Origin: Yersinia entomophaga
Lineage (GTDB): Bacteria; Pseudomonadota; Gammaproteobacteria; Enterobacterales; Enterobacteriaceae
Direction: 5' to 3'
Length of the DNA stretch: 64,000 nucleotides
Assembly: GCF_001656035.1 (NCBI RefSeq)
Contig: NZ_CP010029.1
Location: forward strand, 1,747,610-1,811,609
The notes below the pieces were generated by a model that was not told where the DNA came from, did not search any database, and saw nothing but the letters and a program-made list of their open reading frames with translations. Below are positions 54,464 through 64,000 of the stretch, piece by piece (within the stretch, counting starts at the first letter, position 1; every line of letters begins with the position of its first letter). Position numbers and translations under genes: made by a program.

Positions 54464-54815
54464 AAAGAAAAAAGGCGGCAGGTTGCCCTGTCGCCTTTTT
54501 TCGCACCTTCTGCGGAAGGATATCCTTACAGCGCAATCCGTGCGCTTATCCAACTTCCCTGTTTATCCCTTGACTACACGACACTCCATGTCGGTCTGTC
54601 CGTAAAATTTACCGCTCCTTGCAGCCTTCCTTTGCTCCGCCCGATCCTGGCATTTACTCGTTCTTCCTTGCCGACTTGAAAGTCACCATCCTGACTCATC
54701 CGTGGGTCATCGTCCTTAATCTCTGCTGATTCCTTTCGATTCCCTGAGACAACAACCCATCCCGAGTCGCTGATAATTTCCTTTTGGTACATCCCAGTAC
54801 CGGCGATAACTTTAC
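54464..54815 (-). ncRNA. csrC: CsrC regulatory RNA (CsrA-sequestering)
   Basis: Leftward RNA between engB and yihI, the csrC position in E. coli. It has about 19 GGA motifs on the minus strand, many as AGGA or GGGA in loops, the CsrA binding signal. The 3' end is a terminator (minus strand AAAGGCGACAGG / CCTGCCGCCTTT with GCAA loop, then T's at 54473-54465) closely like that of E. coli csrC. It should bind and titrate CsrA. The 5' end near 54815 is an estimate. A 72-codon frame at 54574-54792 is a by-product of the repeated GGA and is not a gene. Confidence 0.88.
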
Positions 54816-55087
54816 TAGCCCGTTGTTTTTACTCAAGACACTTACACCAATGCGGACTGGTTCAATTATCACCGTATTGATAATAGATTGTTTTTAAAGC
54901 AAGATTTCTTAACAATACTTAAAAAATAAGACATCGCCGCAGCAAAAAATGGGCAATCGCTTACAAAACATCAAGTTCCAGAGCCATTTTTCTCGCATAC
55001 TGAGTTAATCGAGATAAACCCCCCGCTTTCCCGCCGATGTAGTTATAATCCCCCCATGTTAGCTATCTCTTACGGAGACGAAAAATT
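54816..55087. other. Intergenic region csrC / engB
   Basis: About 270 AT-rich bases carrying the csrC promoter (leftward) and the engB promoter (rightward). No operator was recognised with confidence. Confidence 0.4.
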
Positions 55088-55735
55088 TTGACCATTAAAA
55101 ACTATAACTATCATATGACCCATTTCGTCATCAGTGCTCCGGATATTCGCCATCTTCCGCGCGACGAAGGCATTGAGGTCGCATTTGCGGGCCGTTCCAA
55201 TGCGGGTAAGTCCAGCGCGCTTAACACATTGACCAACCAAAAAAGTCTGGCACGTACCAGTAAAACGCCGGGACGTACTCAGTTGATCAACCTGTTTGAA
55301 GTGACCGATGGTATCCGTCTGGTGGATTTACCGGGTTACGGTTACGCAGAAGTACCTGAAGAAATGAAAATCAAATGGCAGCGCGCGCTGGGTGAATATT
55401 TACAGAAGCGTAACTGCCTGAAAGGGCTGGTTGTGTTGATGGATATTCGCCATCCATTGAAAGATCTGGATCAGCAAATGATTACCTGGGCCGTTGCTGT
55501 AGGTACGCCAGTGATGCTGTTACTGACCAAAGCCGATAAATTGGCTTCCGGTGCGCGTAAAGCCCAGTTGAATATGGTTCGCGAAGCCATTATTCCTTTC
55601 ATGGGTGATATTCAGGTCGAAGCGTTCTCTTCACTGAAAAAAATTGGCGTTGATAAACTGCGGGAAAAACTGGACACCTGGTTCAGCGAAATTCCGCCGG
55701 AAGTGATGGAAGAACTGGAAGACGACGGCGAGTAA
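55088..55735 (+). CDS. engB: Ribosome biogenesis GTPase EngB (YihA/YsxC)
   Basis: An essential GTPase for 50S assembly and division. It has 215 residues with a TTG start at 55088 ([19 protein letters not shown]), supported by the ACGGAG ribosome site and alignment with the E. coli start; an ATG at 55115 is the alternative. G1 is [12 protein letters not shown]3 [11 protein letters not shown], and G4 [14 protein letters not shown]. It is convergent with spf. Confidence 0.95.
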   Translation: MTIKNYNYHMTHFVISAPDIRHLPRDEGIEVAFAGRSNAGKSSALNTLTNQKSLARTSKTPGRTQLINLFEVTDGIRLVDLPGYGYAEVPEEMKIKWQRALGEYLQKRNCLKGLVVLMDIRHPLKDLDQQMITWAVAVGTPVMLLLTKADKLASGARKAQLNMVREAIIPFMGDIQVEAFSSLKKIGVDKLREKLDTWFSEIPPEVMEELEDDGE

Positions 55736-55906
55736 GCAAGATTCCGCACTGTGATTAACCGGTTTATCTCTTAATCCTCCACTCTACGGGCGGCAGCCTC
55801 TGGTTGTTGCCCGGTATTGCTTCCCAGACTTAACCCCGCGTCCCTGTTTCTTCCCCAAATTGCATTCTAACGCTGAATAAATCGGCCAATGGCCGGATTG
55901 CGCCCA

Positions 55907-56016
55907 TAAAAAACGCCCCAGTCAATAAATGACTGGGGCGGCTAAAATATTCAGCCAAATCCGATTACGTGAAGTAAAAGGTCTGAAAGATAGAACATCT
56001 TACCTCTGTACCCTAC
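55907..56016 (-). ncRNA. spf: Spot 42 RNA
   Basis: An Hfq-dependent small RNA that represses secondary carbon-use genes and galK. The minus-strand sequence starts GTAGGGTACAGAGGTAAGAT at 56016 and continues with the unstructured region through CACGTAATCGGATTTGG, almost identical to the E. coli RNA. It ends with the terminator stem CGCCCCAGTCA / TGACTGGGGCG and a T run at 55913-55908. The terminator loop differs slightly from E. coli. Length is 110 nt against 109. A weak CRP-like half site lies about 54 bases upstream, consistent with repression by cAMP-CRP. It sits between engB and polA, as in E. coli. Confidence 0.97.
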
Positions 56017-56162
56017 ATCTGTAACTCTACATCATTTTTTCGCAGGGCAAAAGAATTTTTTGTTGTATAGTTACACAAATTGGCACGATTCAGCGGTGAG
56101 GAACCGAGCATAATCGGCACCTAATGTAGCTTAATTACATAAAACGCTTTAATAATCGCCAC

Positions 56163-58970
56163 TTAGTGAGCCTGATCCCAATTCTTACCCACGCCGACAT
56201 CAACCTTCAACGGCACGTCCAATTCCATGCTCTGTTCCATCAGATCGCGAATCTTCTGAGTGGCACTTTCCAGCACGCTTTCATGCACTTCAAACACCAA
56301 CTCATCGTGTACCTGCATGATCACACGAACTAGAGGCTCTTCCTGCTGTTGTAACCAGTTATCTACTGCAATCATTGCTCGCTTAATAATATCGGCAGCG
56401 GTGCCTTGCATAGGCGCATTAATCGCTTCACGCTCCGCAGCTTTACGACGAGTGGCATTACGGGAGTTAATATCGGGCAGGTACAAGCGGCGCCCATCCA
56501 GAGTGGTCACATAACCTTGCTCGGCCGCTTGTTTACGCGTTCTTTCCATATATTCCAGCACCCCCGGATAACGCTCAAAATACAGATCCATGTAACGTTG
56601 AGCTTCCCCACGCGGAATATTCAGCTGACGCGCCAAACCAAAGGCGCTCATACCGTAAATCAAACCAAAGTTAATCGCCTTCGCGCTACGGCGCTGCTCT
56701 GAGGTTACATTTTCCAGCGCCACGCCAAAGACTTCTGCCGCCGTTGCCCGGTGAATATCTTTACCCGCAGCAAAAGCCGCCAGCAGGCCTTTATCCTGTG
56801 AAAGATGCGCCATAATTCTCAGTTCGATTTGAGAATAATCGGCAGCCAGAATGCTGTAATCGGTTGGTGCGATAAATGCCTGACGAATTCGTCGACCTTC
56901 CTCATTTCTTACAGGAATGTTTTGCAGGTTAGGATCGCGAGAAGATAAACGGCCGGTAGCCGTTACCGCCTGATGATATGAAGTATGTACTCGCCCGGAA
57001 ACCGGGTTAATCATTAAAGGTAACTTATCGGTATAGGTACTTTTCAGCTTGGCCAGGCCACGATATTCGAGAATAACCTTCGGCAGCGGGTAATCCAGCG
57101 CCAGTTCTGCCAACACTTCCTCATTGGTGGACGGCGCGCCGCCCGGCGTTTTTTTCAAAATGGGCAGTTTCTGCTTTTCATACAAAATGGCCTGTAGCTG
57201 CTTCGGCGACGCCAGATTAAAAGGTTCGCCTGCCAATTCGTGCGCCTGTTTCTCCAATTCAGCCAAACGAATGGTTAATTCTTGAGAATGCGTAGAAAGA
57301 ATAGATTGGTCGATTAACACGCCGGTGCGTTCTATATGCGACAAAACCGGCAGCAGCGGCATTTCAATTTCTCGGAAAATACGCAGTAAACCTTCGCTTT
57401 CCTGTAGCTTCGGCCACATGGCTAAATGCAATTGCAGAGTCACATCCGCATCTTCTGCCGCATAAGGCGAAGCCTGTTCCAGTGCAATCTGGTTGAAAGT
57501 CAGCTGGTTCTTACCTTTTCCGGCAATTTCTTCAAAAGTAATGGTTTTATGATTGAGATAACGCTCAGACAGGCTATCCATATCATGGCGGCCAGCAACG
57601 CTATTCAACACATAAGATTCCAGCATGGTGTCAAATTCGATGCCACGCAGATCGATATCATAACGAGCCAGCAGGCTTTTATCGAACTTCAGGTTCTGCC
57701 CGACTTTATGCGATTTCGCGTCTTCCAGCAGCGGTTTAAGGTGTGCCAATACCCAATCACGATCCAGCTGCGCTGGCGCGTCCAGATAATCATGAGCTAC
57801 GGGCAGATAAGCCGCTTCACCGGGAGCAATAGCGAAAGAAAGCCCGATGAGATTGGCAGTCAAAGTGTCTAAACCGTCAGTTTCTGTATCAAAAGCAAAG
57901 ACATCAGCCTTTTTCAGCCGCTCAAACCAATCGAAGAAAGTTTCTTCATCCAAAATGGTCTGGTAGTTTTCTTGTGAAAGCTGTGCCGTCACCTCAGCAA
58001 TCGGAGCAGCAATATCTACAGCGGCGGCAGCTTTACTATCACTCTTACCCGTCCCCGTCGGGCGCGGTTTATTGCCCTCCAGCCACTTTCCGCCTTCTAA
58101 ATCAACCAGCCAGCGTTTGAATTCATAACGCCCAAATAATGTATGCAGCTGATCGACATCGGGAGCCGAAACCGTCAACTCGCTACAAGTCACATCCAGC
58201 TCAACATCAGTTTTAATCGTAGCCAGTTTATAAGAGAGGTAGGCAACGTCTTTGTTCTGTTCCAGCTTGGCAGCCATGGTTTTCGCGCCGCGGAAAGTCA
58301 GGGTCGCGATTTTATCCAGATTGCTATAAAGCGTATCCAACCCACCTAAGCCTTGTAATAACGCCTGCGCGGTCTTTTCTCCCACGCCCGGCACGCCAGG
58401 AATGTTATCCGACGCGTCCCCCATCAGCGCCAGAAAATCGATGATCAGTTCTGGAGGTATGCCATATTTTTCGCATACTTCTTCTGGACCAAGGATGGTG
58501 TTGTTCATGGTATTGATCAGGGTGATATTTGGCGTGACTAACTGCGCCATATCTTTATCACCGGTGCTGATTAATACTGAGTGGCCGGCTTTCTCGGCTT
58601 CCTGCGCCAAAGTGCCAATCACGTCATCAGCCTCAACGCCAGAAACCGCTAACAGCGGCAGCCCCATCGCTTTCACCATTTGGTGTAACGGCTCAATCTG
58701 CGAGCGCAAATCATCAGGCATCGGCGGGCGGTGAGATTTATATTCAGCAAATAGCTCATCACGGAAGGTTTTACCTTTGGCATCAAAAACTACCGCAACA
58801 TGGCTTGGATGGTACTGTAGCAGCAGGCTGCGCAGCATGTTAAGCACGCCATACATCGCACCTGTTGGTTCCCCGCTGGCGTTGGTCAGTGGAGGAAATG
58901 CATGGTAGGCGCGATAGAGGTAAGAGGAGCCGTCAACCAGGATTAAGGGGTTTTCTGCGATTTGTGCCAT
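56163..58970 (-). CDS. polA: DNA polymerase I
   Basis: Repair and Okazaki-fragment polymerase with 935 residues. The 5' nuclease domain (about 1-320) has [26 protein letters not shown] and DKDMAQLV. The 3'-5' exonuclease domain (about 325-525) has [11 protein letters not shown]. The polymerase domain has [11 protein letters not shown] (A), [16 protein letters not shown] (B) and [11 protein letters not shown] (C). All catalytic acids are present. The upstream region carries a DnaA box. It is adjacent to spf on the same strand, the normal order. Confidence 0.98.
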   Translation of the reverse strand: MAQIAENPLILVDGSSYLYRAYHAFPPLTNASGEPTGAMYGVLNMLRSLLLQYHPSHVAVVFDAKGKTFRDELFAEYKSHRPPMPDDLRSQIEPLHQMVKAMGLPLLAVSGVEADDVIGTLAQEAEKAGHSVLISTGDKDMAQLVTPNITLINTMNNTILGPEEVCEKYGIPPELIIDFLALMGDASDNIPGVPGVGEKTAQALLQGLGGLDTLYSNLDKIATLTFRGAKTMAAKLEQNKDVAYLSYKLATIKTDVELDVTCSELTVSAPDVDQLHTLFGRYEFKRWLVDLEGGKWLEGNKPRPTGTGKSDSKAAAAVDIAAPIAEVTAQLSQENYQTILDEETFFDWFERLKKADVFAFDTETDGLDTLTANLIGLSFAIAPGEAAYLPVAHDYLDAPAQLDRDWVLAHLKPLLEDAKSHKVGQNLKFDKSLLARYDIDLRGIEFDTMLESYVLNSVAGRHDMDSLSERYLNHKTITFEEIAGKGKNQLTFNQIALEQASPYAAEDADVTLQLHLAMWPKLQESEGLLRIFREIEMPLLPVLSHIERTGVLIDQSILSTHSQELTIRLAELEKQAHELAGEPFNLASPKQLQAILYEKQKLPILKKTPGGAPSTNEEVLAELALDYPLPKVILEYRGLAKLKSTYTDKLPLMINPVSGRVHTSYHQAVTATGRLSSRDPNLQNIPVRNEEGRRIRQAFIAPTDYSILAADYSQIELRIMAHLSQDKGLLAAFAAGKDIHRATAAEVFGVALENVTSEQRRSAKAINFGLIYGMSAFGLARQLNIPRGEAQRYMDLYFERYPGVLEYMERTRKQAAEQGYVTTLDGRRLYLPDINSRNATRRKAAEREAINAPMQGTAADIIKRAMIAVDNWLQQQEEPLVRVIMQVHDELVFEVHESVLESATQKIRDLMEQSMELDVPLKVDVGVGKNWDQAH

Positions 58971-59100
58971 AAGGTGTCTTCATCTTTAATTGCTGAGTCT
59001 GGTGCTAAGAATGCCATAGCTGACAGCAAGAGACGAATCTTAGCGGCCTTTCTTGTGTGATTTTCGTGAGCGATCGCTGCATGATCGAACCGATCCGTTC

Positions 59101-59109
59101 TGTGGATAA
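59101..59109 (-). promoter_or_regulatory. DnaA box upstream of polA
   Basis: TTATCCACA on the minus strand is a perfect match to the DnaA 9-mer. It is 130 bases upstream of the polA start codon. GATC sites at 59072, 59083, 59092 and 59134 flank it. DnaA control of polA has been reported in E. coli. Confidence 0.65.
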
Positions 59110-59582
59110 CTTTGTGAGTAAAAGAGTAAAGAGGATCTATTTTAATAACATTACCCATCGAGAGTATTATTAAAATACATATAAATCATTGAGTTAAAAT
59201 AATCTACATTCACAATTATCGTCATGAAATTTTTATCGTAATTGTGGATATTAGTTAATTGAACTTTTTATATAGGGAATTAATATTGGTGTATTTTCCT
59301 GGCGGAGAATATTGGATATCAAAATTTTAAAAACGGTGGATAGCTTTTCAGGCCCTATGGATGTGACGCTGGTATAAATTAAAACACCTTACTGTAAAAT
59401 GCTTAAGCGATATTTCTATAATCGATAGATTGGTTTTTAGGAATTTTCTTAAACTAATTGAATCAATTGAATATTCAATGAAGGAAAATCGTCATTTTAT
59501 TCCAGCCTAGTTAATTAAACGTTGTCACTTTATATTGATAATACAAATTTATTCCATGTTTATCATAGTGTTTTTTTAAGGT

Positions 59583-59608
59583 AATAAACCGGCCGAAGCC
59601 GGTTTATT
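59583..59608 (-). terminator. Terminator after dsbA
   Basis: AATAAACCGGC (59583-59593) pairs with GCCGGTTTATT (59598-59608) around CGAA, 11 bp without mismatch. It is 15 bases beyond the dsbA stop on the minus strand; a T-rich stretch follows (TTACCTTAAAAAA on that strand). Confidence 0.8.
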
Positions 59609-59623
59609 ATCACTGAATTATCA

Positions 59624-60247
59624 TTACTTTTGTTTAATCAAAAAGTTAACGACATCAGAATATTGTTTAGCGTAGGCTTCTTGTGAAGAGGTATCAATAC
59701 CGTCGTTTTTGATTTGGTATTTACCATTCACGAACATAGCAGGAACGCCGCGTAATCCGAGGTCTTCAGCCGCTTTTTGTTGTTGCGCGACCAATGATTT
59801 AACGACGAAGCTATTGATAGCACTATCATACTCTTCTGCAGGAACACCGGCTTTGATAAACACATTACGAATATCAGATGGAGTCTGAACAACCTGAGTT
59901 TTCTGCACACCTTCAAACATCAATGGAGTAATTTTATCTTCTACACCCAATGCCAAGGCAACAGCCCATGCCTGAGTTAACTCTTTACCTAGAGGCCCCA
60001 AAAAGTCTACATGATAACGAGTCATTTTAGTGCCTTCTGGCAGTGACTTCTTCACTGTTTCAGGCACTTTATATATCTCTTCAAACTGATAGCAATGTGG
60101 GCAATAGAATGAGAAGAACTCCAAAACCTGCGGCTCGCCTGTTGCCGGTTTATCTAAAGTCACATATTGGGAACCATCAGAAAATTGTGCTGCTGAGGCA
60201 CTAAATGCCATCACCATACCCACTAATGCAAGCCATACTTTATTCAT
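59624..60247 (-). CDS. dsbA: Periplasmic thiol:disulfide oxidase DsbA
   Basis: Introduces disulfide bonds into secreted proteins and is reoxidised by DsbB. The precursor has 207 residues with a signal peptide of about 19 (ending [10 protein letters not shown]). The active site is Cys49-Pro-His-Cys52 in [10 protein letters not shown], and the cis-proline loop is [10 protein letters not shown]. It is 27 bp downstream of srkA, so the two probably form one transcript as in E. coli, where Cpx controls it. Confidence 0.97.
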   Translation of the reverse strand: MNKVWLALVGMVMAFSASAAQFSDGSQYVTLDKPATGEPQVLEFFSFYCPHCYQFEEIYKVPETVKKSLPEGTKMTRYHVDFLGPLGKELTQAWAVALALGVEDKITPLMFEGVQKTQVVQTPSDIRNVFIKAGVPAEEYDSAINSFVVKSLVAQQQKAAEDLGLRGVPAMFVNGKYQIKNDGIDTSSQEAYAKQYSDVVNFLIKQK

Positions 60248-60274
60248 ACAATAAAAATCTCCATTATCTTAACA

Positions 60275-61279
60275 TCAATACATTGGAATCAGCTGTAGAG
60301 GGGGTGCCTGCAACAACTTAACCTGCTCTGCAAATACCGAAGTCTGCTGTAACCAAAAATCAGGCTCCGCCATCCACGGAAAACTTTTAGGAAAAGCTGG
60401 ATCTTGCCAACGTCTGACGACCCAAGCCAGGTAATAAACCATACGCATAGCGCGTAAAGGTTCGATCAACGTTAATTCCCGCTGATCAAAATCTGCAAAT
60501 TCGCCATAAGCCTCCAGCAATATATCCAACTGAATAAGCTGCTCGCTACGTTCTCCATGTAATAACATCCAGAGATCCTGCACTGCCGGGCCATTACGCG
60601 AGTCATCCAAATCAACAAAAAATGGGCCGTCACGCCAAAGAATATTACCTGGGTGACAGTCTCCATGCAGACGAATAGGCTGCCAGTCAGTACGCCAGTA
60701 CTGTTTGATAGTATCAATAAGCAAATCTGTTGCAGCTAAAAACTTATCTTTCTGCTTGGTTGGAACCAACTCACAGTCTGCCAGCAGGCTTCGCGGTTCA
60801 GTCAGATATTCTTCAACGCTCATCGTTGGTCGGGTTATAAACCGGCTTTTGCTACCAACCCGATGTATTCGCCCGAGAAAGCGCCCGACCCACTCTAATT
60901 GATCCAGATTATCGATCTCATACTGACGCCCGCCCACGCTGGGGAATACAACAAAGAAAAAACCGCAGTGGGTATGCAAAGTCTGGCCATTCAGCGCTAA
61001 AGGCGCTACGGCCGGAATTTCTGCTTCCGCTAGATCGAGAGAAAAACGGTGCTCTTCCTCAATTTGGGCGGCATTCCAGCGCTCAGGTCGATAAAATTTC
61101 ACGACATAACGCTTCCGGTCTTCATCCATAAACTGATAAACCCGGTTTTCATAGCTGTTTAACGCCGTTAAACCTGAATCCACTCGCAATCCGACGCCTT
61201 CAAGGGCATCCATGATCAGGTCTGGAGACAATGACTGAAAATTAAAAGCAGAGTTATTTAGAACAGCATTTTTAGGCAT
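60275..61279 (-). CDS. srkA: Stress response kinase SrkA (YihE/RdoA)
   Basis: A eukaryotic-like Ser/Thr kinase of the choline/aminoglycoside kinase fold, 334 residues. It has the ATP lysine in YVVKFYRPERW, the catalytic loop RLHGDCHPGNILW with the Asp-Asn pair, and the metal DFG-like site FFVDLDDSRNG. In E. coli it helps cells survive envelope and thymineless stress and antagonises MazF killing. It is upstream of dsbA and downstream of yihD. Confidence 0.94.
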   Translation of the reverse strand: MPKNAVLNNSAFNFQSLSPDLIMDALEGVGLRVDSGLTALNSYENRVYQFMDEDRKRYVVKFYRPERWNAAQIEEEHRFSLDLAEAEIPAVAPLALNGQTLHTHCGFFFVVFPSVGGRQYEIDNLDQLEWVGRFLGRIHRVGSKSRFITRPTMSVEEYLTEPRSLLADCELVPTKQKDKFLAATDLLIDTIKQYWRTDWQPIRLHGDCHPGNILWRDGPFFVDLDDSRNGPAVQDLWMLLHGERSEQLIQLDILLEAYGEFADFDQRELTLIEPLRAMRMVYYLAWVVRRWQDPAFPKSFPWMAEPDFWLQQTSVFAEQVKLLQAPPLQLIPMY

Positions 61280-61351
61280 CAGTTATTCACGGTGATCTAT
61301 TGATAGCAGAAGATAACATCATTCAAAAAACGTCGGCATTCATTGCCATGA

Positions 61352-61621
61352 CTAATCTTTAATGATGCCACGAGCCCGTAACAACGCCGTTTTGAAATCT
61401 TCTTCATAGTCTTTTTTCAAACCTGGAATGGTTTCTGTAGCGGCAGAACCTCGCATCTTCAGATGATAAATGAGAATATCGTCCGTCAAATCTGAAAAAT
61501 CGCCTTTAAAACCCGCTTCTATTGCCAGCTTTTGCAGGAACTGAATGAGATTCAGATCGGGTTCTTGTTGCCAGGCCGGATGTAAAAGTTCAATCAGTTC
61601 ATTTACGCGATGACATTTCAT
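61352..61621 (-). CDS. yihD: YihD family protein
   Basis: A small soluble protein of 89 residues (DUF1040): [31 protein letters not shown] core and [14 protein letters not shown]. Its function is unknown. It has no signal or membrane segment. It heads the leftward group yihD, srkA, dsbA and is divergent from mobA across 150 bases. Confidence 0.92.
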   Translation of the reverse strand: MKCHRVNELIELLHPAWQQEPDLNLIQFLQKLAIEAGFKGDFSDLTDDILIYHLKMRGSAATETIPGLKKDYEEDFKTALLRARGIIKD

Positions 61622-61772
61622 AGAAAAACTATCCTATTTGAAAATATGAAGACAAAGTAGCAGGGTTAGCCAGGTAGTGAAAGAGACCTAACTGTCAATA
61701 AAGGTAAATCCTTACTCCGTCACTGGTTTAGTTATACAATTCCTGAATCGCTTATTGTAATAAGGTCGGCCA

Positions 61773-62363
61773 ATGCAGCCAATGATTACCGGAATAATTC
61801 TCGCAGGAGGGCGCTCAACTCGAATGGGGGGGGAAGATAAGGGATTGCTTCAACTGAGCGGAAAATTGCTGTACCAGCATGTCGCAGATAAATTGGCTCC
61901 TCAGGTTAAGCATTTACTGATTAATACTAACCGCAATATCTCTTGCTATGAGAAATCCGGGATTCCAGTTTTTAGCGATATCACTGACGACTTTTCCGGC
62001 CCTTTGGCGGGAATGCTAGCAGGATTAAATATAGCCGCGACTGAATGGTGCATTTTTGTGCCTTGCGATGTCCCAGATATTCCATCAAATATGGTTGAGA
62101 AACTTTGGCAGGGCCGAAATAACACGCTGGCCGCTTATGTGAACGATGGTGAAAGAGATCATCCAACGCTGGTTTTACTGCATAAAAGCCTGATAACAAC
62201 ATTAGAGAACTATCTGGCAAATGGAGAAAGAAAACTAATGGTCTTACTCCAAAATATTCATGCTCAACGGGTTATATTTAATGAATCAGCAGAGATGTTT
62301 TGTAATTTAAATACGCCTGAAGACTGTGCGTTATGGGAAGAAAGGAATACAGAAAGACAATGA
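61773..62363 (+). CDS. mobA: Molybdenum cofactor guanylyltransferase MobA
   Basis: Attaches GMP to molybdopterin to make the guanine dinucleotide cofactor used by DMSO reductase-type enzymes. It has 196 residues with the nucleotide-binding signature LAGGRSTRMGGEDKGL and the magnesium site PCDVPDIPSN. The ATG at 61773 follows AAGG. Its TGA overlaps the mobB ATG (ATGA), so translation is coupled. Confidence 0.96.
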   Translation: MQPMITGIILAGGRSTRMGGEDKGLLQLSGKLLYQHVADKLAPQVKHLLINTNRNISCYEKSGIPVFSDITDDFSGPLAGMLAGLNIAATEWCIFVPCDVPDIPSNMVEKLWQGRNNTLAAYVNDGERDHPTLVLLHKSLITTLENYLANGERKLMVLLQNIHAQRVIFNESAEMFCNLNTPEDCALWEERNTERQ

Positions 62364-62878
62364 GCAAGCCAATTCCCCCACTCCTAGGAATAGCGGCATA
62401 CAGCGGCACAGGGAAAACGACATTACTGAAGCAACTTATTCCCCTATTACGACAGCGTGGCGTTCGGGTAGGGCTAATTAAGCATACTCATCATAATATG
62501 GATGTCGATACGCCAGGTAAAGATAGCTATGAGCTACGGAAAGCCGGTGCAGACCAGACATTAGTTGCTAGTGATAAACGTTGGGCGCTAATGACTGAAA
62601 CGCCAGATAATCCGTCATTGGATCTCCAATATTTAGCAAGCCGATTGGATGCAAACAGTATCGATCTCGTATTGGTCGAGGGGTTCAAACATGAGCCTAT
62701 CAATAAGATCGCCCTATATCGAGCGGCTGTAGGAAAACCTTTTACCGGAGTAATCGATAAGCATGTTATTGCGCTAGCAAGCGATGAACCGGCACCTACA
62801 GATTTACCGCAATTGGATATTAATCAACCCTATCATATTGCTGATTTCATCTGTTCCTGGCTGAAAAGTCAGTCTTAA
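62360..62878 (+). CDS. mobB: Molybdopterin-guanine dinucleotide biosynthesis adaptor MobB
   Basis: A GTP-binding partner of MobA, 172 residues. The P-loop is GIAAYSGTGKTTLLKQL, and IKHTHHNMDVDTPGKDSYELRKAGA is the family signature. VLVEGFKHEP is in the C-terminal half. The start at 62360 overlaps the mobA stop; the longer frame from 62333 is not used. mobAB beside an rRNA operon matches E. coli rrnA. Confidence 0.95.
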   Translation: MSKPIPPLLGIAAYSGTGKTTLLKQLIPLLRQRGVRVGLIKHTHHNMDVDTPGKDSYELRKAGADQTLVASDKRWALMTETPDNPSLDLQYLASRLDANSIDLVLVEGFKHEPINKIALYRAAVGKPFTGVIDKHVIALASDEPAPTDLPQLDINQPYHIADFICSWLKSQS

Positions 62879-63582
62879 CTGCTGCTGATAGTATAAAGCT
62901 GGTCACGCCATTAGGTTGGCTCGAAGATGATGACTTAGCTGACTTTTCAACAGGACGCTTGCGCCTGACAGCCCACACTCTTGCCGCTAAAACCACTTTT
63001 CAAACAGCCACTTATTCACACCGTTAATAGCATCTTATAACACCCTGATAACTGGGCTAATTTGGGGTAGGGTTGCATCACATTGCCTAAAACTTCGGCA
63101 AAATCACCCTCATTGCAAGTTAACAACACAACAATCTAGATGATAAAAAAGGTTATTTGGTATGTAGCCTGACTCGTCAGTCACCGCCAGAGTTTTAACC
63201 AGCAGTTAAAAATCTTCTGTCTGTTACTCTTCGCAGTGAGGCCGGTAGTGTATCAGAGGCCTCAGCATCCCGACTGGCGACACGTTTTATCCCCTTACGC
63301 CCCACCGGATGCAAGCCTGGCTCTTGAGCTACCGCCGAGTGTGAATACCCGTTAATGGGGATGAGTTTCCGATAAAACCGACCTGGTTCGTTGGTTACAT
63401 GGCTTTTTAATAAAATATAAGCCCGGTGAGTGACTGTATCTGCCTGAAAATGCTGCGAATTTACTGCCTGAAAACGTCAACGGCGGCGCAATTTACCGGA
63501 TAAGCCGCCCCCTATGGAATGAAAATCGCCATATACGCCTTCAACGCCCGGCATTCCCGGGGGTTCCCATGCCCTTAAACGC
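62879..63582. other. Intergenic region mobB / rRNA operon
   Basis: About 700 bases without an intact gene. On the minus strand 63135-63016 is open for 39 codons just after a TAG (reading LLTCNEGDFAEVLGNVMQPY...), without a start codon. This could be a gene relic, which I cannot identify. The rest shows frequent stops in all frames. Confidence 0.45.
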
Positions 63583-63610
63583 AAAAAGCCCCCCGCAATC
63601 GCAGGAGGCT
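63583..63610 (-). terminator. Second terminator of the rRNA operon
   Basis: On the minus strand AGCCTCCTGC and GCGGGGGGCT pair over 10 positions (two G-T) with a GATT loop, followed by TTTTTGCG. It lies about 100 bases beyond the 5S gene, behind the first terminator. Confidence 0.75.
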
Positions 63611-63664
63611 CGGTTCGAGGGCGGCAATGACTTTTATCCGCCTCGCGTCTGTCTTTTTTCCATA

Positions 63665-63693
63665 GCAAAAACCCCACGCTTTTGGCATGGGGT
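63665..63693 (-). terminator. First terminator of the rRNA operon
   Basis: ACCCCATGC and GCGTGGGGT on the minus strand (63693-63685 and 63679-63671) form a 9-bp stem with a five-base loop and TTTTTGC after it, 15 bases past the 5S rRNA. Confidence 0.88.
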
Positions 63694-63707
63694 CTTGGCT
63701 TGATTTG

Positions 63708-63827
63708 ATGCCTGGCAGTGTCCTACTCTCGCATGGGGAGACCCCACACTACCATCGGCGCTACGGCGTTTCACTTCTGAGTTCGGCATGGGATCAGGTG
63801 GGACCACCGCGCTATTGCCGCCAGGCA
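63708..63827 (-). rRNA. rrf: 5S ribosomal RNA
   Basis: The 120-base minus-strand sequence starts TGCCTGGCGGCAATAGCGCG and ends in CTGCCAGGCAT. It contains CCGAACTCAGAAGTGAAACG and is nearly identical to enterobacterial 5S rRNA; the ends pair (TGCCTGGC/GCCAGGCA). It is the last gene of an rRNA operon reading leftwards out of the window's right edge. Confidence 0.98.
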
Positions 63828-63936
63828 AATTCTGTTTTAATCAACCCGCCACGTGATTTACATCACACAGCCAGTCAATCCAATCTGTTAACAATGCTGA
63901 AAATCAAAACGCTCTCTAAAACACCTTCGGTGTTGT

Positions 63937-64000
63937 AAGGTTAAGCCTCACGGATCATTAGTACTGGTTAGCTCATGCATCGCTGCACTTACACACCCAG
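63937..64000 (-). rRNA. rrl: 23S ribosomal RNA (3' end only)
   Basis: The minus-strand sequence GTGTGTAAGTGCAGCGATGC...GAGGCTTAACCTT is the conserved 3' end of 23S rRNA. About 64 bases are inside the window. It is separated from 5S by 109 bases. The right boundary (5' side) is cut by the window edge. Confidence 0.95.

Larger units (their letters stand above)
58971..59623. other. Intergenic region polA / dsbA
   Basis: About 650 bases. The part near polA holds its promoter, a DnaA box and four GATC sites; the remainder (59160-59580) is AT-rich with no gene. E. coli carries yihF and yihG in the dsbA-polA interval and neither is present here. Confidence 0.55.

Noticed and set aside
54574..54792. 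72-codon leftward frame
   Set aside because: It lies inside csrC; the open frame comes from repeated GGA motifs, with no protein-like domain.
58943..59158. 71-codon frame upstream of polA
   Set aside because: Overlaps the polA start and its promoter/DnaA box region; no ribosome site or recognisable sequence.
63477..63938. Several frames of 60-83 codons on both strands around the 5S gene
   Set aside because: They overlap 5S rRNA and its terminators, so they are chance frames in RNA-coding DNA.

Overview
The window is about 64 kb of enterobacterial chromosome with almost pure core-genome content. The gene order is secB-grxC-yibN-gpmI-envC-yibQ, tdh-kbl, hldD-waaF-waaC-waaA-waaE-coaD, mutM-rpmG-rpmB-radC, coaBC-dut-slmA, pyrE-rph, yicC, yicG-ligB, gmk-rpoZ-spoT-trmH-recG, gltS, xanP, yicH, fabY-dtd-yihY-yihX-typA, glnA-glnL-glnG, hemN-yihI, csrC, engB, spf, polA, dsbA-srkA-yihD, mobA-mobB, then the 3' end of an rRNA operon. 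This order, the waaA-waaE-coaD block, the moderate GC content and the protein sequences (SlmA and SpoT are nearly the same as those I know from Yersinia and E. coli) point to Yersiniaceae, most likely Yersinia or a close relative. The genus is inferred by eye, not by a search.

Layout: 1-5.3 kb holds protein export and redox genes, glycolysis and cell-division murein hydrolase control. 5.4-7.6 kb holds the threonine degradation pair. 7.8-13.5 kb holds inner-core LPS synthesis, with a gene-free gap of about 600 bp between waaC and waaA. 13.5-20.4 kb holds CoA synthesis, DNA repair, ribosomal proteins L28/L33, nucleoid occlusion and pyrimidine synthesis. 32.0-38.0 kb is the stringent-response operon. 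38-45.8 kb holds transport and envelope genes. 46-53.8 kb holds TypA, the complete nitrogen-control operon and heme synthesis. 54.4-56.1 kb has two regulatory RNAs, CsrC and Spot 42, on the minus strand around engB. 56-63 kb holds DNA polymerase I, disulfide bond formation and molybdenum cofactor genes. The right edge is 5S rRNA and the end of 23S rRNA, read leftwards.

The accessory part is 21.4-29.4 kb, between yicC and yicG (a junction occupied by dinD in E. coli). It carries a TDT-family membrane transporter with a divergent LysR regulator, and then a convergent pair: a PAS-GGDEF-EAL protein and a crotonase-fold enzyme whose catalytic glutamates fall at 141 and 161. I read this pair as RpfR and RpfF, the receptor and synthase of a fatty-acid (DSF-type) quorum signal tied to cyclic di-GMP. 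NupC, a small lipoprotein and an octanucleotide tandem repeat of 14 copies follow. This stretch is AT-rich between its genes and is the most likely place for strain-specific biology.

Other points of note are a structured leader of about 180 nt before rpmB, a strong PurR-like operator before xanP, a perfect DnaA box with clustered GATC sites before polA, a complete glnA control region (CRP site, two NtrC sites, sigma-54 promoter), and a 58-codon membrane protein gene between yihI and hemN.
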